64,000 bases of DNA from Oryzomonas sp. (GCA_031292255.1 JARLHN010000033.1:1-64000), one strand, 5' to 3'. Positions 43,459-52,812 are shown, counted from the stretch's first letter. The notes: a model not told the origin generated them from the sequence alone. Numbers and translations are program-made.

Positions 43459-43722
43459 ATGAGAAATCAGAGGTTGAACATAAGGCTCAAATACGAATGG
43501 CAATGCAATGTGCACTTGGAAAATTCATCTTGCTACGCCATGACAAAAAATATTTCTTCGTCTGGTGTGCTTGTGCATTTGCTTGATCCGTTGTCGGACA
43601 TTTACGTTGGTGATAGATGCATATTGAGCCTGAAGAGAGGACTCCTTTTAAGGTACGATTCTGAAGTGGTGAGAGTCGAGGCGTCCAATATCGCTTTTAG
43701 GTTACTCAGCACTGCCATGTAA
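43459..43722 (+). CDS. Single-domain PilZ protein (c-di-GMP receptor)
   Basis: An 87-residue protein made only of a PilZ domain. The c-di-GMP ligands are present: RxxxR as Arg5-x3-Arg9 (RLNIR) and the N-x-S-x-x-G form of the second motif as NISSSG (31-36). Strands VHLLDPLSDIYVGDRCILSLK and YDSEVVRVEASNIAFRLL complete the barrel. With both motifs intact it should bind c-di-GMP and act as an adaptor. No ribosome site is obvious before the ATG (short ATGTGCC), and an alternative downstream start is not available. A target cannot be named; pili or exopolysaccharide are usual outputs. Confidence 0.87.
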   Translation: MRNQRLNIRLKYEWQCNVHLENSSCYAMTKNISSSGVLVHLLDPLSDIYVGDRCILSLKRGLLLRYDSEVVRVEASNIAFRLLSTAM

Positions 43723-44058
43723 TCGGTCAAGCAAAGCTCCGGGTAAAATATGCGGGGCAGAGGTGTCTTGCGAAATAACGTTTAAACGTTGACCCCGAAC
43801 ACCCTCTCCGCTTTCCTCAGCACTCTCCCCTGAATCATTGTCGAGAGTCACACCCCGATCAATTGTATTTTTTGATTTCAGATGTATATTTTAACTGGAT
43901 GATTAGTCACATCGTGTCCCAAATCGACTCTGCAGGGGGTGGCTCCGGAAAACGGAAAATAAAACACGTTGGCGTGGTGCGATTGTGTCCGCCGGCGGCT
44001 AATAAAGAGACGTTTGTTTATCAGCAAGGGGATATGCCTCTGATAAGGAGACAAAAAA
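43723..44058. other. Leader region of the tetraheme cytochrome gene
   Basis: No gene. A hairpin TTATCAG (44018-44024) with CTGATAA (44040-44046) ends just before the GGAG ribosome site (44047-44050), so it could tune translation or stability. A possible -10 region lies near 43882-43900 (ATGTATATTTTAACT). I looked for a c-di-GMP/cGAMP riboswitch of the GEMM class, common before such cytochrome genes in Geobacter, and did not find its conserved core. Confidence 0.55.
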
Positions 44059-44871
44059 ATGGTGCAAAAACACTTGAGCATCCTTGTCGTCGGTGCCCTG
44101 GCCTCATTTTTGGGTAACGCAATGGCCGGTACTGCACCGCAATCAGGTGTCAATGGTTCGTTCCATGATATCACGTATCTTGGCGCGACCGTCGGCTCCT
44201 ACAACCAGGACGATTACCAGCGGGTATGCATCTTCTGCCACACCCCGCACAACTCGCAGACGAATACCGGCGGCATCCCTGCTCCGCTCTGGAACCATAC
44301 CATCTCGACCGTCAACCTGACCCCCTACATATGGGCTGCCCCGGCCAACTTGCCGATCTCGTTCAATGCCGATCCGCTCGTCGGTCCGAGCCGCCTCTGC
44401 ATGAGCTGCCATGACGGCGTGACCGCCGTCGACTCACATGGCCCGGACGCCGGCATCGGCACCGCACAGGGAAAAAATAACGGCGCTACGTCGCTCATCT
44501 CCCCGGGCCGTTACATCGACAACCTCTCCGTGACCCATCCGATCGGCTTCCTGTATCAGGACGCCCTGAATAATCGTCCCGGCGAGATCGTCGATTCCAG
44601 TAACTATTTTATCGCAAGCGTGCCTTCGGCCTCAGCCGCCGCAAGAGTAGACACCCACAATCGCTCGGCATCCGGCATCATCTACGGCACCAAGAAAATC
44701 AGCGACGTCCTGTATGGCGGCTACCTGACCTGCGCATCGTGCCATGACGTCCACAACACGTACAACGCGATGAACGATCCCTCGATCAGCAACCCCAGCT
44801 TCACGCCGAACTATTTTGTGTGGGCCAAGGAAACGAACTCTGCACTGTGCCTTTCATGTCACGTGAAGTAA
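44059..44871 (+). CDS. Periplasmic tetraheme c-type cytochrome
   Basis: A 270-residue exported protein with four CxxCH heme sites: CIFCH near residue 57, CMSCH near 114, CASCH near 232 and CLSCH at the C-terminus. The signal peptide is MVQKHLSILVVGALASFLGNAMA. Besides the four proximal histidines there are several isolated His residues (SFHDI, HPIGF, HDVHNTY, CHTPHN) able to serve as distal ligands. The spacing, with two hemes in the first half and two at the very end, recalls NapC/NrfH-unrelated multiheme proteins with CxxCHTPH and CHDVHN repeats in Geobacter. It probably moves electrons in the periplasm or at the outer membrane. AAGGAGAC supplies the ribosome site. Confidence 0.92.
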   Translation: MVQKHLSILVVGALASFLGNAMAGTAPQSGVNGSFHDITYLGATVGSYNQDDYQRVCIFCHTPHNSQTNTGGIPAPLWNHTISTVNLTPYIWAAPANLPISFNADPLVGPSRLCMSCHDGVTAVDSHGPDAGIGTAQGKNNGATSLISPGRYIDNLSVTHPIGFLYQDALNNRPGEIVDSSNYFIASVPSASAAARVDTHNRSASGIIYGTKKISDVLYGGYLTCASCHDVHNTYNAMNDPSISNPSFTPNYFVWAKETNSALCLSCHVK

Positions 44872-45021
44872 CGTACCCGGGTTTTACCTGATGACGAATC
44901 ACGTTCATCCGGCAATGCAGGTAGGAGACGTGTCCCTGTCCCGCGTCAATCACCACTTGCCCCCTATTATGTCTTACTTCGTACAGTCGCCCGCCATCAA
45001 TACGTCTTGAGACTCTCTGCT

Positions 45022-45049
45022 TTGATTTTATCCGTTTTTCACGTATAGT
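45022..45049 (+). promoter_or_regulatory. Promoter of argH
   Basis: TTGATT (45022-45027), 16-bp spacer, TATAGT (45044-45049), about 50 bp before the argH ATG. This gives argH its own promoter, separate from argB-D-F-G. Confidence 0.65.
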
Positions 45050-45097
45050 ATCGCACCATCACCAACCATATTACCGAGTACGAGGAACCGAGATACC

Positions 45098-46474
45098 ATG
45101 TCCAAAGACAAACTGTGGGGCGGCCGCTTCACCCAGCCCACCGATAAGTTCGTCGAGGAGTTCACCGCCTCGATCCAGTTCGACAAGCGCCTCTATCACC
45201 AGGATATCCGCGGCTCCATCGCCCACGCACGCATGCTGGGCAAACAGGGGATCATCCCCATGGAGGACGTGGAGCAGATCATCCACGGCCTGCAGCAGAT
45301 CCTGCAGCAGATCGAGGACGGCGAGTTCGATTTCTCCATCGGCCTGGAAGATATCCACATGAACATCGAGTCACGGCTGTCCGCCAAGATTGGCGAGGCC
45401 GGCAAGCGTCTGCATACCGGCCGCTCGCGCAACGATCAGGTGGCCCTGGATATCCGCCTCTATCTGCGCGATGAAATCGTGGAGGTCGCCACCTATCTGG
45501 ACCTGCTGATCGATGCGTTGCTGGAGCAGGCCGAAGCCAACCTCGACGTCATCATGCCCGGTTTCACCCACCTGCAGACCGCTCAGCCGATCCTGTTCAG
45601 CCATCACCTGATGGCCTACGTGGAGATGTTCAAGCGCGACAAGGGGCGCATGGAGGATTGCCTGAAACGGGTCAATTGCATGCCGCTGGGGTCCGGCGCC
45701 CTGGCCGGCACGACCTTTCCCATCGACCGGGAGTACGTGGCCGAGCAGCTCAATTTCCCTGCCATCACCCGCAACTCGCTGGATGCGGTCTCGGACAGGG
45801 ATTTTGCCCTGGAGTTTCTGGCAGGGTCATCGATCCTGATGATGCACCTCTCCCGATTCTCCGAAGAGCTGATCCTCTGGTCTACCAGCGAGTTCCGGTT
45901 CATCGAGCTGTCGGACGGCTTCTGCACCGGCTCGTCCATCATGCCCCAGAAAAAGAACCCGGATGTGCCCGAACTGGTACGGGGCAAGACCGGCAGGGTC
46001 TACGGCAACCTGATGGCGCTGCTGACAATGATGAAGTCGCTGCCGCTCGCCTACAACAAGGATATGCAGGAGGACAAGGAACCGCTGTTCGACACCATCG
46101 ACACGGTCAAGGGGAGCCTCAGGATATTTGCCGACATGATCCGCGAGATGCGGGTCAACGGTGCTGCCATGCGCCGCGCCGCCGGTTACGGCTTTTCCAC
46201 CGCCACCGACGTGGCCGACTACTTGGTGCGCAAAGGGTTGCCCTTCCGCGACGCCCACGAGGCGGTTGGGAAGGCGGTGGCCTACTGCGTCGAGAACGAG
46301 ATGGACATCACCGAGCTTTCCCTGGCAGAGTGGCAACTGTTTTCGGCCAAGATCGACAATGACATCTTCGAGGCCATAACCGTGGAAGCCAGCGTCAATG
46401 CCCGCAACGTCCTCGGCGGCACGGCCAGGGCGCGGGTCGAGAGCGAGATCCGCGCCACGCGAGAGGGAAAGTAG
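45098..46474 (+). CDS. argH: Argininosuccinate lyase
   Basis: Splits argininosuccinate to arginine and fumarate, the last step. It has 458 residues. [22 protein letters not shown] opens the protein. [11 protein letters not shown] and [21 protein letters not shown] carry catalytic and binding residues, and [18 protein letters not shown] the conserved His. The fumarase/lyase signature is [31 protein letters not shown] gives a weak ribosome site. The exeA-like gene follows after 6 bp. Confidence 0.97.
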   Translation: MSKDKLWGGRFTQPTDKFVEEFTASIQFDKRLYHQDIRGSIAHARMLGKQGIIPMEDVEQIIHGLQQILQQIEDGEFDFSIGLEDIHMNIESRLSAKIGEAGKRLHTGRSRNDQVALDIRLYLRDEIVEVATYLDLLIDALLEQAEANLDVIMPGFTHLQTAQPILFSHHLMAYVEMFKRDKGRMEDCLKRVNCMPLGSGALAGTTFPIDREYVAEQLNFPAITRNSLDAVSDRDFALEFLAGSSILMMHLSRFSEELILWSTSEFRFIELSDGFCTGSSIMPQKKNPDVPELVRGKTGRVYGNLMALLTMMKSLPLAYNKDMQEDKEPLFDTIDTVKGSLRIFADMIREMRVNGAAMRRAAGYGFSTATDVADYLVRKGLPFRDAHEAVGKAVAYCVENEMDITELSLAEWQLFSAKIDNDIFEAITVEASVNARNVLGGTARARVESEIRATREGK

Positions 46475-46480
46475 TGTTCG

Positions 46481-47344
46481 ATGTACTGTGATTTTTTCGG
46501 ATTCACCGAAAAGCCGTTTACGATCACGCCCAATCCACAGTTCATCTACCTGAGCGGCAACCATCGCGAGGCGTTTGCCCATCTTTTGTACGGCATCGAC
46601 AGCCATGCGGGGTTCATCGCCATGACCGGCGAGGTCGGTACCGGCAAGACCACGGTGCTGCGCACGCTGTTGTCGCAGCTCGATCCTGAAAAATACAAGA
46701 GCGCCCTGATCTTCAATCCATGCTTGTCGGGAGAGCAGCTTCTGGCCAGCATCTGCCGGGATTTCGGCATCGAGGCGGCAGAGAAAAACAGTTTTGCCTA
46801 CCTGGAGGCCCTTAACCGGTACCTGCTGGAGCAGAATGCCGCCGGCCGCACGCTGGTGCTGGTGATCGATGAAGCCCAGAACCTGGCACCGGAGGTCCTG
46901 GAACAGGTACGCCTGATATCCAATCTGGAGACGGAACGGGACAAGCTTATCCAGATCATCCTGGCCGGGCAGCCCGAGCTCGACGCCATATTCGGCCGCC
47001 ATGACCTGCGGCAGCTCAACCAGAGGATCACGGTCCGCTGCAGGCTGTCGCCCATGGGGCTGGACGACACGAAAGAGTATATCAGCCATCGTCTGAAGAT
47101 CTCCGGAAACCGTAACCCCTGCCTGTTTTCCCGTGGTGCGGTGAAGCACATCTACCGCTTTTCAGGCGGTATCCCCCGTCTCATCAACGTTGCCTGCGAA
47201 CGTGCCCTGATCATGGCCTGGACGCGGGAAAGCCTGATGGTATCGCCGCATATCGCCGCAGAGGTCATTGCCGAAGCCGGGGCCGTGGCCCCCCGCAGGG
47301 GGCTTTGGGGACGAATCGTCGGACTGTTCTTTCAGGGAAAGTGA
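46481..47344 (+). CDS. ExeA/GspA-like AAA ATPase of secretion or pilus assembly
   Basis: A 287-residue ATPase. It begins MYCDFFGFTEKPFTITPNPQFIYLSGNHREAFAHLLYGI, the ExeA/MshM start, followed by Walker A MTGEVGTGKTTVLRTLL and Walker B LVLVIDEAQNLAPEVLEQVRLISNLET. The AAA-22 type end GLDDTKEYISHRLKISG and GGIPRLINVACERAL follows. The peptidoglycan-binding domain of full ExeA (about 540 residues) is missing and no membrane helix is present, so it is the short form. It is paired with a GspB-like protein 10 bp downstream; the two form the GspA-GspB type complex that helps multimerise the secretin. argH lies 6 bp upstream. Confidence 0.9.
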   Translation: MYCDFFGFTEKPFTITPNPQFIYLSGNHREAFAHLLYGIDSHAGFIAMTGEVGTGKTTVLRTLLSQLDPEKYKSALIFNPCLSGEQLLASICRDFGIEAAEKNSFAYLEALNRYLLEQNAAGRTLVLVIDEAQNLAPEVLEQVRLISNLETERDKLIQIILAGQPELDAIFGRHDLRQLNQRITVRCRLSPMGLDDTKEYISHRLKISGNRNPCLFSRGAVKHIYRFSGGIPRLINVACERALIMAWTRESLMVSPHIAAEVIAEAGAVAPRRGLWGRIVGLFFQGK

Positions 47345-47354
47345 TCACAAACCT

Positions 47355-48044
47355 ATGAGTTATATCCTCGATGCCTTGAAAAAACTGGAATCCGAGAAGG
47401 AGATGAAGGCTCGCGGCGCCGGCATGGTCAATATTGCCGGCGAGCTGTTTAAAAACGGCCCGGCTCCCCCAAAGGCACACCGGAATTGGCCCCTGATCCT
47501 GGGGTTGGTACTGCTGGCATCGCTTTTAACCTTTGGGACGACCTTTATGCTTCTGCGCGGCGACAAGAGAAAGAGGCATGCCGCCTCCGCACCGCCGGCG
47601 ACTTCAACGTCCTCTCCGCCCGTCCTCCCCGCTCCCATGACCAAGCCACCCAGGGCGGCAGCTCCCCGCCATGATGCGCCGCTTCCGGCACTGGGGCCGA
47701 AAACCGGCAAGGCGCCATCCGCCCCCAGGCAGCCCCAGGTCGTCAGGTCAGTCATACCTGCCGCGGCACCGGCATCCGACGAAAGCCCCTCCGCTCAGCC
47801 GGTCAGGCCAGCTGCCGTGTCTCTTGTCCCCGCTCCCGCCGATATCAAGGTATCGGGCATTGCCTGGCAGGATCATCGCCCTTCGTCCCGGGTGGTGGTG
47901 AACGGTTTTCTCCTTCGGGAAGGCGATACGGTCTCCGGCGCCAGAATCGTGGAGATCTTCCAGAACAGGGTCCGCTTCCGTTCAGCAGCCGGAATATTTG
48001 AGGTGTATCTGGTTGCCACCGGTTTGGCGGGGCCGCCGAAATAG
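47355..48044 (+). CDS. GspB-like protein of the type II secretion or pilus system
   Basis: A 229-residue membrane protein. The N-terminal MSYILDALKKLESEKEMKARG motif is typical of GspB/ExeB. A membrane helix (about 43-62, WPLILGLVLLASLLTFGTTF) is followed by a Pro/Ala-rich periplasmic linker of about 90 residues. The C-terminal T2SSB domain reads IKVSGIAWQDHRPSSRVVVNGFLLREGD ... GARIVEIFQNRVRFRSAAGIFEVYL. The ATG at 47355 lacks a strong ribosome site, and coupling with the ATPase gene 10 bp upstream is likely. The linker has low complexity. Confidence 0.9.
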   Translation: MSYILDALKKLESEKEMKARGAGMVNIAGELFKNGPAPPKAHRNWPLILGLVLLASLLTFGTTFMLLRGDKRKRHAASAPPATSTSSPPVLPAPMTKPPRAAAPRHDAPLPALGPKTGKAPSAPRQPQVVRSVIPAAAPASDESPSAQPVRPAAVSLVPAPADIKVSGIAWQDHRPSSRVVVNGFLLREGDTVSGARIVEIFQNRVRFRSAAGIFEVYLVATGLAGPPK

Positions 48045-48058
48045 ATGCCGAGGTCCAT

Positions 48059-48820
48059 GTGATTAGTCGCTTGCTGCTGATATCCATTGCGCTGTTGTCT
48101 GCCTCCGGTTGCGGGAAGAAGGGGGCGCTCTTGTATCCCGACATGCTGGTCCCGGCCGCTGTGTCCGCCCTCACGGTGAGCCAGAGCGGCACCAGCGTCA
48201 AGATCGCCTTTGAATTGCCCGGCAAGGACTTGGCCGGGCGCCCGCTCAAGGATCTGGCCGGCGCAACCATCTTCAAACGTGTGGAGTCATCGCTTCAGCA
48301 GCCCGATTGCCCCGCCTGCACCGACGATTTCCGCATTTTTCGCAAGGTCTACCTTGATTTGCCCGATACAACCCAGATCTACGGCAACAAGATGGTGCTT
48401 CTCGACGGCGAGACGAGCAGAAATACCGCCTACAGTTACTATGTGGTGCCCTTTGTGCGAGATAACTCGGTGGGAGCGAACTCGGCGCCGGTGCGCGTGA
48501 GGGTGACGCTGCCGCCGCTCCCCCCGGTTCTCCAGGTGCTGCCTGCGCCCACGGAGATCAAGCTTGAATTCGTGGCCCTGGCGCCCGATGAGGGGACTCT
48601 TGCGGGGTATAACGTTTACCGTGGCGCCAAAGACGAGCCCATGCCCTATCTTCCGCTGAACAATGAACCTCTTAAGGATACCGTCTACGTGGATTCGGGC
48701 CTTGAACGCAAGGTGACTTATCGCTATGTGGTCAGGTCGGTGGTGCGTATGCCGTGGGGGGGTATTGCCGAGAGCGTGCCCTCAAACGAGGAGGAAGGGG
48801 CCTTGGCGGAAGAGGAATAA
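48059..48820 (+). CDS. Lipoprotein with fibronectin-III-like region
   Basis: A 253-residue lipoprotein of unknown role. A GTG start at 48059 follows GAGG; the overlapping ATG at 48057 is out of frame. The lipobox is SASGC, and the mature N-terminus CGKKGALLYPD strongly recalls the CGxKGPLYLP start of the small lipoprotein LptM (YifL). The rest has beta-rich segments of two fibronectin-III-like modules: PAAVSALTVSQSGTSVKIAFELP, then PTEIKLEFVALAPDEGTLAGYNVYRG and a YVDSGLERKVTYRYVVRSV strand pair. An LptM-like N-terminus next to argH is the arrangement expected in Geobacter, where a lysine-synthesis gene usually comes next; here the pyrimidine-rich repeat and the F0 genes follow instead. Confidence 0.85.
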   Translation: MISRLLLISIALLSASGCGKKGALLYPDMLVPAAVSALTVSQSGTSVKIAFELPGKDLAGRPLKDLAGATIFKRVESSLQQPDCPACTDDFRIFRKVYLDLPDTTQIYGNKMVLLDGETSRNTAYSYYVVPFVRDNSVGANSAPVRVRVTLPPLPPVLQVLPAPTEIKLEFVALAPDEGTLAGYNVYRGAKDEPMPYLPLNNEPLKDTVYVDSGLERKVTYRYVVRSVVRMPWGGIAESVPSNEEEGALAEEE

Positions 48821-48852
48821 GAGCAGGTTGCAATCAAGACGGCACTAAAGCG

Positions 48853-48927
48853 ACCACCCCCAACCCCTCCTTATCAAGGAGGGGAGCTTATAGTCCCCCT
48901 CCTGGTTTAGGAGGGGGTAGGGGTGGT
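48853..48927. repeat. Pyrimidine-rich palindromic repeat, copy 2
   Basis: ACCACCCCCAACCCCTCC at the left end and GGGGGTAGGGGTGGT at the right are inverted copies. CCTCCTTATCAAGGAGGGG and CCCCTCCTGGTTTAGGAGGGG are inner palindromes. It lies in the convergent gap between the lipoprotein and atpE genes and can fold in either transcript. Confidence 0.85.
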
Positions 48928-49001
48928 AAACGTGTCGGCTGGAACACACATTGAAATAAGACTATGACGAAAAAGTGAATAGTGAATGGCGAGAGGAATT
49001 G

Positions 49002-49031
49002 AAAAAGGGCATCCGATGGATGCCCTTTTTT
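49002..49031. terminator. Bidirectional terminator downstream of atpE
   Basis: GGGCATCC-GAT-GGATGCCC with AAAAA before and TTTTTT after. It works for the minus-strand F0 genes and for plus-strand read-through. Confidence 0.92.
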
Positions 49032-49065
49032 GTTGTGCGTACGTAGTTACCGGTGTCGGAAAAAA

Positions 49066-49341
49066 TTACTTGGCAACGGTTTTGGCCAGCTCGGTTGCGA
49101 TCTCTTTGTAGGGGTTGGCGAACAGGATGATCAGGCAGACAACCAGGGCGTAGATGGCCAGGGACTCGATCATGGCCAAGCCGATCATCATGGTGGTCAG
49201 GATCTTGCCGGAAGCGCCGGGGTTACGGGAAACGCCTTCTACGGCGCTTTTAACTGCCAGACCCTGACCGATGCCGGTGCCCAGGGTGCCCAGTGCCATG
49301 CCAATACCTGCCGCCAAAACGCACATCGTGAAAAAGCTCAT
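49066..49341 (-). CDS. atpE: ATP synthase F0 subunit c
   Basis: A 91-residue proteolipid forming the rotor ring. Helix 1 is GIGMALGTLGTGIGQGLAVKSA, the polar loop SRNPGASG, and helix 2 MMIGLAMIESLAIYALVVCLIILFANP with ion-carrying Glu59. Gln26, Glu59, Ser60 and Tyr64 match the residues that coordinate Na+ in sodium-type rings, whereas the Thr next to the Ser is Leu61. Ion specificity is therefore unclear from sequence alone. The protein has an N-terminal extension of several residues. It is the last gene of a four-gene F0 cluster on the minus strand; no F1 genes are in the window. Confidence 0.96.
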   Translation of the reverse strand: MSFFTMCVLAAGIGMALGTLGTGIGQGLAVKSAVEGVSRNPGASGKILTTMMIGLAMIESLAIYALVVCLIILFANPYKEIATELAKTVAK

Positions 49342-49437
49342 TGTTACTTCTCCTCTCTTCTTTGGGTAGATATCCTAAACAGTATAGGATGTATAAATTT
49401 TTGAGGGCGGCTTGCGGTGCCCTGGGAAATCGGATGC

Positions 49438-50127
49438 CTAATGCGCCTCTTCCAGCGACCCCTGGATGTAGATCATGGCCAGAAGCATGAAAACAAAGGC
49501 CTGGATAAAGGAGACCAGCACGCCCATCAGCATCATCGGCAGCGGCACCAGGAACGGAGCCAGGCCGAAGAAGATCATCAGCACGAGTTCATGGCCGTTC
49601 ATGTTGCCGAAGAGACGCAGGGTGAGGGAAACCGGGCGGCTCAAGTGGCCGATGACCTCGATGAAGAACATGATCGGTGCCAGCCAGGCAATGGGGCCCA
49701 TGAAATGCTTCAGGTAGTGCAGTCCGTGGTGCCTGATCCCTACCACATGGGTCGAGAGGAAGACGATCACGGCGCAGGCCGCGGTTGTGTTGATGTTGGC
49801 CGTGGGAGGGAAGAAGCCGGGAATCAGACCGGTCAGGTTGGAAACCAGGATAAAGATCGCCAGGGTTGCTATCAACGGGAAGAAAGGGCGGCCATGTTCT
49901 CCCATGGTTTCGACGATCATGTTTTCGATGCCGCCGACGACCACTTCCATGAAGTTCTGCAATCCGCCGGGGATCGACTTAAGCGCCGACGTCGCCAGTA
50001 CGGAAAGGACCAGCAGCATAATGATGATCAGCCATGTGTAGGCGATGGCATCGGCACTGGCTTCGCTGACGTGCAGCGGTTCGAGCAGCTTGCGAAAAAA
50101 TTCGAGAAACAGTAAGGGGTGGACCAT
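49438..50127 (-). CDS. atpB: ATP synthase F0 subunit a
   Basis: A 229-residue membrane subunit forming the ion half-channels against the c ring. The start at 50127 follows GGAGG; an upstream in-frame start has no support. [22 protein letters not shown] contains the essential Arg, with Asn and His typical of the family, and [24 protein letters not shown] is the last helix. Five membrane segments are apparent. It lies between the AtpI-like gene and atpE. Confidence 0.96.
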   Translation of the reverse strand: MVHPLLFLEFFRKLLEPLHVSEASADAIAYTWLIIIMLLVLSVLATSALKSIPGGLQNFMEVVVGGIENMIVETMGEHGRPFFPLIATLAIFILVSNLTGLIPGFFPPTANINTTAACAVIVFLSTHVVGIRHHGLHYLKHFMGPIAWLAPIMFFIEVIGHLSRPVSLTLRLFGNMNGHELVLMIFFGLAPFLVPLPMMLMGVLVSFIQAFVFMLLAMIYIQGSLEEAH

Positions 50128-50131
50128 GAAG

Positions 50132-50515
50132 CTAACCTCCCGTGCGCAGGGCACTATATAATGAAAGTGCGATTATGTTGGCTACGATAACGGACAATCC
50201 CACCAGCAGCCCTGCCAGCGAAAACCATCCCGATGTGATGATGACGTACAATACCAGCCCGGTGACGGCGATACGGCCCACGAACCGGAGTTGAGCGTAC
50301 AGGTTCGGTCTGGCCGGCATCAGGCCGAGGATGCGCTGGAGCACGTTGCGCAGCCAGGCAAAATTAACGATGGCGATGATGCCGCCCGCCAGAATGCCCA
50401 GCCCGGCCTTGACCGAGAAAAATATGAAGCCGGCTGCGGTCAGGACCGCCAGCAGGGTCAGGCTCCCTTTGATGATGACGGCGAAGAGGTTATCCTCGTT
50501 GATCGCTGTCGTCAT
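50132..50515 (-). CDS. atpI: ATP synthase subunit I (AtpI-like)
   Basis: A 127-residue membrane protein with four hydrophobic segments (about 14-32, 36-55, 80-95, 100-118) of the ATP-synt_I type, which helps assemble the c ring. Typical features are [22 protein letters not shown] and the C-terminal [19 protein letters not shown]. It overlaps the AtpZ-like gene by 26 bp and is followed by atpB after 4 bp, so the cluster is tightly coupled. Confidence 0.85.
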   Translation of the reverse strand: MTTAINEDNLFAVIIKGSLTLLAVLTAAGFIFFSVKAGLGILAGGIIAIVNFAWLRNVLQRILGLMPARPNLYAQLRFVGRIAVTGLVLYVIITSGWFSLAGLLVGLSVIVANIIALSLYSALRTGG

Positions 50516-50732
50516 CTCTGTGGATCTCCCTGCCGGCTATAACGTAGATATTCTTGAAACCGGCCGCAATCCCGATAAATAGAAAGATATAAAAGAACCA
50601 CGGCTTGGTGCCGAACCAGCGGTCGAGCGTCAGGCCGAACCAGACGCCGATCCCGATCGCCAGGACGACTGAGATGCCCATGCTCGATACCATGGACAGG
50701 CTTTTGAACAGGTCGCGCTTGTCACGATCCAT
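50490..50732 (-). CDS. atpZ: AtpZ-like F0F1-associated membrane protein
   Basis: An 80-residue protein with two membrane helices (about 16-35 and 45-63) of the AtpQ/AtpZ family: SMVSSMGISVVLAIGIGVWFGLTLDRWFGTKPWFFYIFLFIGIAAGFKNIYVI. The LGxxLDxxFGTxPWF loop is the family hallmark. The start at 50732 opens MDRDKRDLFKSL; an upstream frame is unsupported. AtpZ with AtpI is thought to assist assembly or Mg2+ supply for the ATPase. First gene of the F0 cluster. Confidence 0.87.
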   Translation of the reverse strand: MDRDKRDLFKSLSMVSSMGISVVLAIGIGVWFGLTLDRWFGTKPWFFYIFLFIGIAAGFKNIYVIAGREIHRDDDSDQRG

Positions 50733-50918
50733 AACAGCCGCCCTCGATGATGTCGGCGTCAAAACCGGTATTCCTTAGCATGGCAGCGATCATGATGTCA
50801 AACAAAATAAAAGAATGGCGCGTCACCGTACCTTGGAAAAACCTTGAAGTAGCTGTAGATAATTCCCTCTCCCGCCTAGGGGGAAGGAGCATCCCGAAAT
50901 ATTTTCTGTCCACTGACT

Positions 50919-52205
50919 CTAGACAAGCAGCCGGAAGCATTTTGCCGCTGCGGCTACGGTCTTTTCGATATCGGCTTCGCTGTGGGCGGCCGACACGAAC
51001 GCGGTCTCGAACTGGGACGGCGCCAGATAGATCCCTTCATTCAGCATGGCCAGGAAATAGGTGGCGAACGCCTTGGTGTCGCAGGCGGAGGCGGTCGGCC
51101 AGTCGTGGACCTCGTTTTTGCTGAAGAAGGCGCAGAACATGCTGCCGACCCTGGTGGCATAGATCGGGTAGCCGGCAGCCTTGGCTGCCGTGGCGATGCC
51201 CTCGGCCACCTGGCGGCTCTTCTCTTCCAGTCTCTCGTAGAAGCCGGGCTGCTTGAGAAGGGTCAGGGTCGCGATGCCGGCCGACATGGCCAAAGGGTTG
51301 CCGGAGAGGGTGCCGGCCTGGTAGATGCCGCCGGACGGGGACAGTTTTTCCATGATTTCGCGCTTGCCGCCAAAGGCGCCCACCGGCAGGCCGCCGCCGA
51401 TGATCTTGCCCAGGGTGGTCATGTCGGGGGTAATGCCGAACAGCGACTGGGCTCCGCCGTAGGCAACCCGGAAGCCGGACATGACTTCGTCGAAGATCAG
51501 GATGATCCCCTCGTTGGTGCAGATCTCCCGCAGCCCTTCCAGAAAGCCTTCCCGCGGCGGAACGGTCCCCATGTTGCCGGCCACGGGCTCTACGATGATG
51601 CAGGCAATGGTGTCCTTGTTCTCGGCCACCAGCTTTTTGACCGAATCGAGGGAGTTGAATTCCGCCGTCAGGGTATGTTTGGCAAAATCGGCGGGCACGC
51701 CGGGCGAATCGGGCACGCCGAACGTAGCCGCGCCGGAGCCGGCCTTGACCAGCAGGGAGTCGGCATGGCCGTGGTAGCAGCCGGAAAATTTGAGGATGTT
51801 GTCCCGCCCGGTATAGCCGCGGGCCAGGCGGATGGCGCTCATGGTTGCTTCCGTTCCGGAACTGACCATGCGCACCATTTCGATGGAGGGAACGGCCTCG
51901 ATCACCATGGTGGCCAGGGTGGTCTCCTGCTCCGTCGGTGCGCCGAAGCTGGCGCCGTTATCCATGGTCCGCTTGACCGCCTCGATCACCTGGGGATGGC
52001 AGTGTCCCAAGATCATCGGCCCCCAGGAACCGACGTAGTCCACAAAGGCGTTGCCGTCTTCGTCGTAGATGGTGCTTCCGGCCGCCTTTTTGATGAAAAG
52101 GGGATCGGCTCCCACGGACTTGAACGCCCTGACCGGACTGTTGACGCCGCCGGGGATCGCCGTTTTTGCCTGTTGGAAGAGTGCGCTGGAGCGAGTATGG
52201 TTCAT
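50919..52205 (-). CDS. hemL: Glutamate-1-semialdehyde 2,1-aminomutase
   Basis: Makes 5-aminolevulinate from glutamate-1-semialdehyde in the C5 heme pathway. It has 428 residues. [38 protein letters not shown] opens it. [60 protein letters not shown] and [18 protein letters not shown], with the PLP lysine in the last, are all typical. It reads in the same direction as the F0 genes, 186 bp upstream of them. Confidence 0.97.
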   Translation of the reverse strand: MNHTRSSALFQQAKTAIPGGVNSPVRAFKSVGADPLFIKKAAGSTIYDEDGNAFVDYVGSWGPMILGHCHPQVIEAVKRTMDNGASFGAPTEQETTLATMVIEAVPSIEMVRMVSSGTEATMSAIRLARGYTGRDNILKFSGCYHGHADSLLVKAGSGAATFGVPDSPGVPADFAKHTLTAEFNSLDSVKKLVAENKDTIACIIVEPVAGNMGTVPPREGFLEGLREICTNEGIILIFDEVMSGFRVAYGGAQSLFGITPDMTTLGKIIGGGLPVGAFGGKREIMEKLSPSGGIYQAGTLSGNPLAMSAGIATLTLLKQPGFYERLEEKSRQVAEGIATAAKAAGYPIYATRVGSMFCAFFSKNEVHDWPTASACDTKAFATYFLAMLNEGIYLAPSQFETAFVSAAHSEADIEKTVAAAAKCFRLLV

Positions 52206-52378
52206 GGCGGAATGCCCTCTCTGATTTTATTTTGTATAGTTAAATGGAAATGGGAGTTTTGAATAGCATGTCAGGCCCGGCCCTGTCAACCTCAAAGAGG
52301 CTTTTTTATTTTAATTTTAGTATGTTGCAAAGGATAGCCGGGTATTTTGCAAGACCCTGGCAAAGGGGAAAAATCTGC

Positions 52379-52407
52379 TTGACAAAGAAAATCAAATACC
52401 CTATTTT
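52379..52407 (+). promoter_or_regulatory. Promoter of the nuo operon
   Basis: TTGACA (52379-52384), 17-bp spacer, TATTTT (52402-52407), 49 bp before the nuoA ATG. A second weaker pair, TTGACA at 52406 with TATACC at 52427 (15-bp spacer), overlaps it. Confidence 0.7.
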
Positions 52408-52418
52408 GACAGCGTTTT

Positions 52419-52431
52419 GTATACAGTATAC
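52419..52431. promoter_or_regulatory. Palindrome GTATAC-A-GTATAC at the nuo transcript start
   Basis: A perfect 13-bp palindrome lying just downstream of the -10 of the main nuo promoter, where a repressor would block initiation. The protein is unknown and the site is not seen elsewhere in the window. Confidence 0.45.
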
Positions 52432-52455
52432 CGCATGTAATTAGGAGGATTTCCG

Positions 52456-52812
52456 ATGCTTGGTGCATATCTCCCCATACTTCTCCTGGTCATTGTCGCC
52501 GTGTTGTTCGGACTGGCGTCGATCGTCTTTTCGTCGCTCATCGGCATAAAGAAGCCTTCGGCTGTCAAGCTGGCCCCCTACGAGAGCGGCTGCGAGCCGG
52601 TCGGGACGGCCCGTGAGCGCTTCTCGATCAAGTTCTACCTGATTGCCATGCTGTTCATCCTGTTCGATATCGAAGCGGTGTTTCTGTACCCCTGGGCGAT
52701 CCTGTATAAAAAGCTCGGCGCGTTCGGTCTGAGTGAGATGGGCGTCTTTGTCGTCATCCTCTTTGTTGGATATATTTATGTTTGGAAAAAAGGAGCACTG
52801 GAATGGGAGTAG
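52456..52812 (+). CDS. nuoA: NADH-quinone oxidoreductase subunit A
   Basis: A 118-residue membrane subunit of complex I with three helices. [49 protein letters not shown] contains the conserved E-S-G-C loop (the Cys near the quinone site) and the F-D-I-E segment. TTAGGAGGATTTCCG precedes the ATG. The stop overlaps nuoB. Confidence 0.97.
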   Translation: MLGAYLPILLLVIVAVLFGLASIVFSSLIGIKKPSAVKLAPYESGCEPVGTARERFSIKFYLIAMLFILFDIEAVFLYPWAILYKKLGAFGLSEMGVFVVILFVGYIYVWKKGALEWE

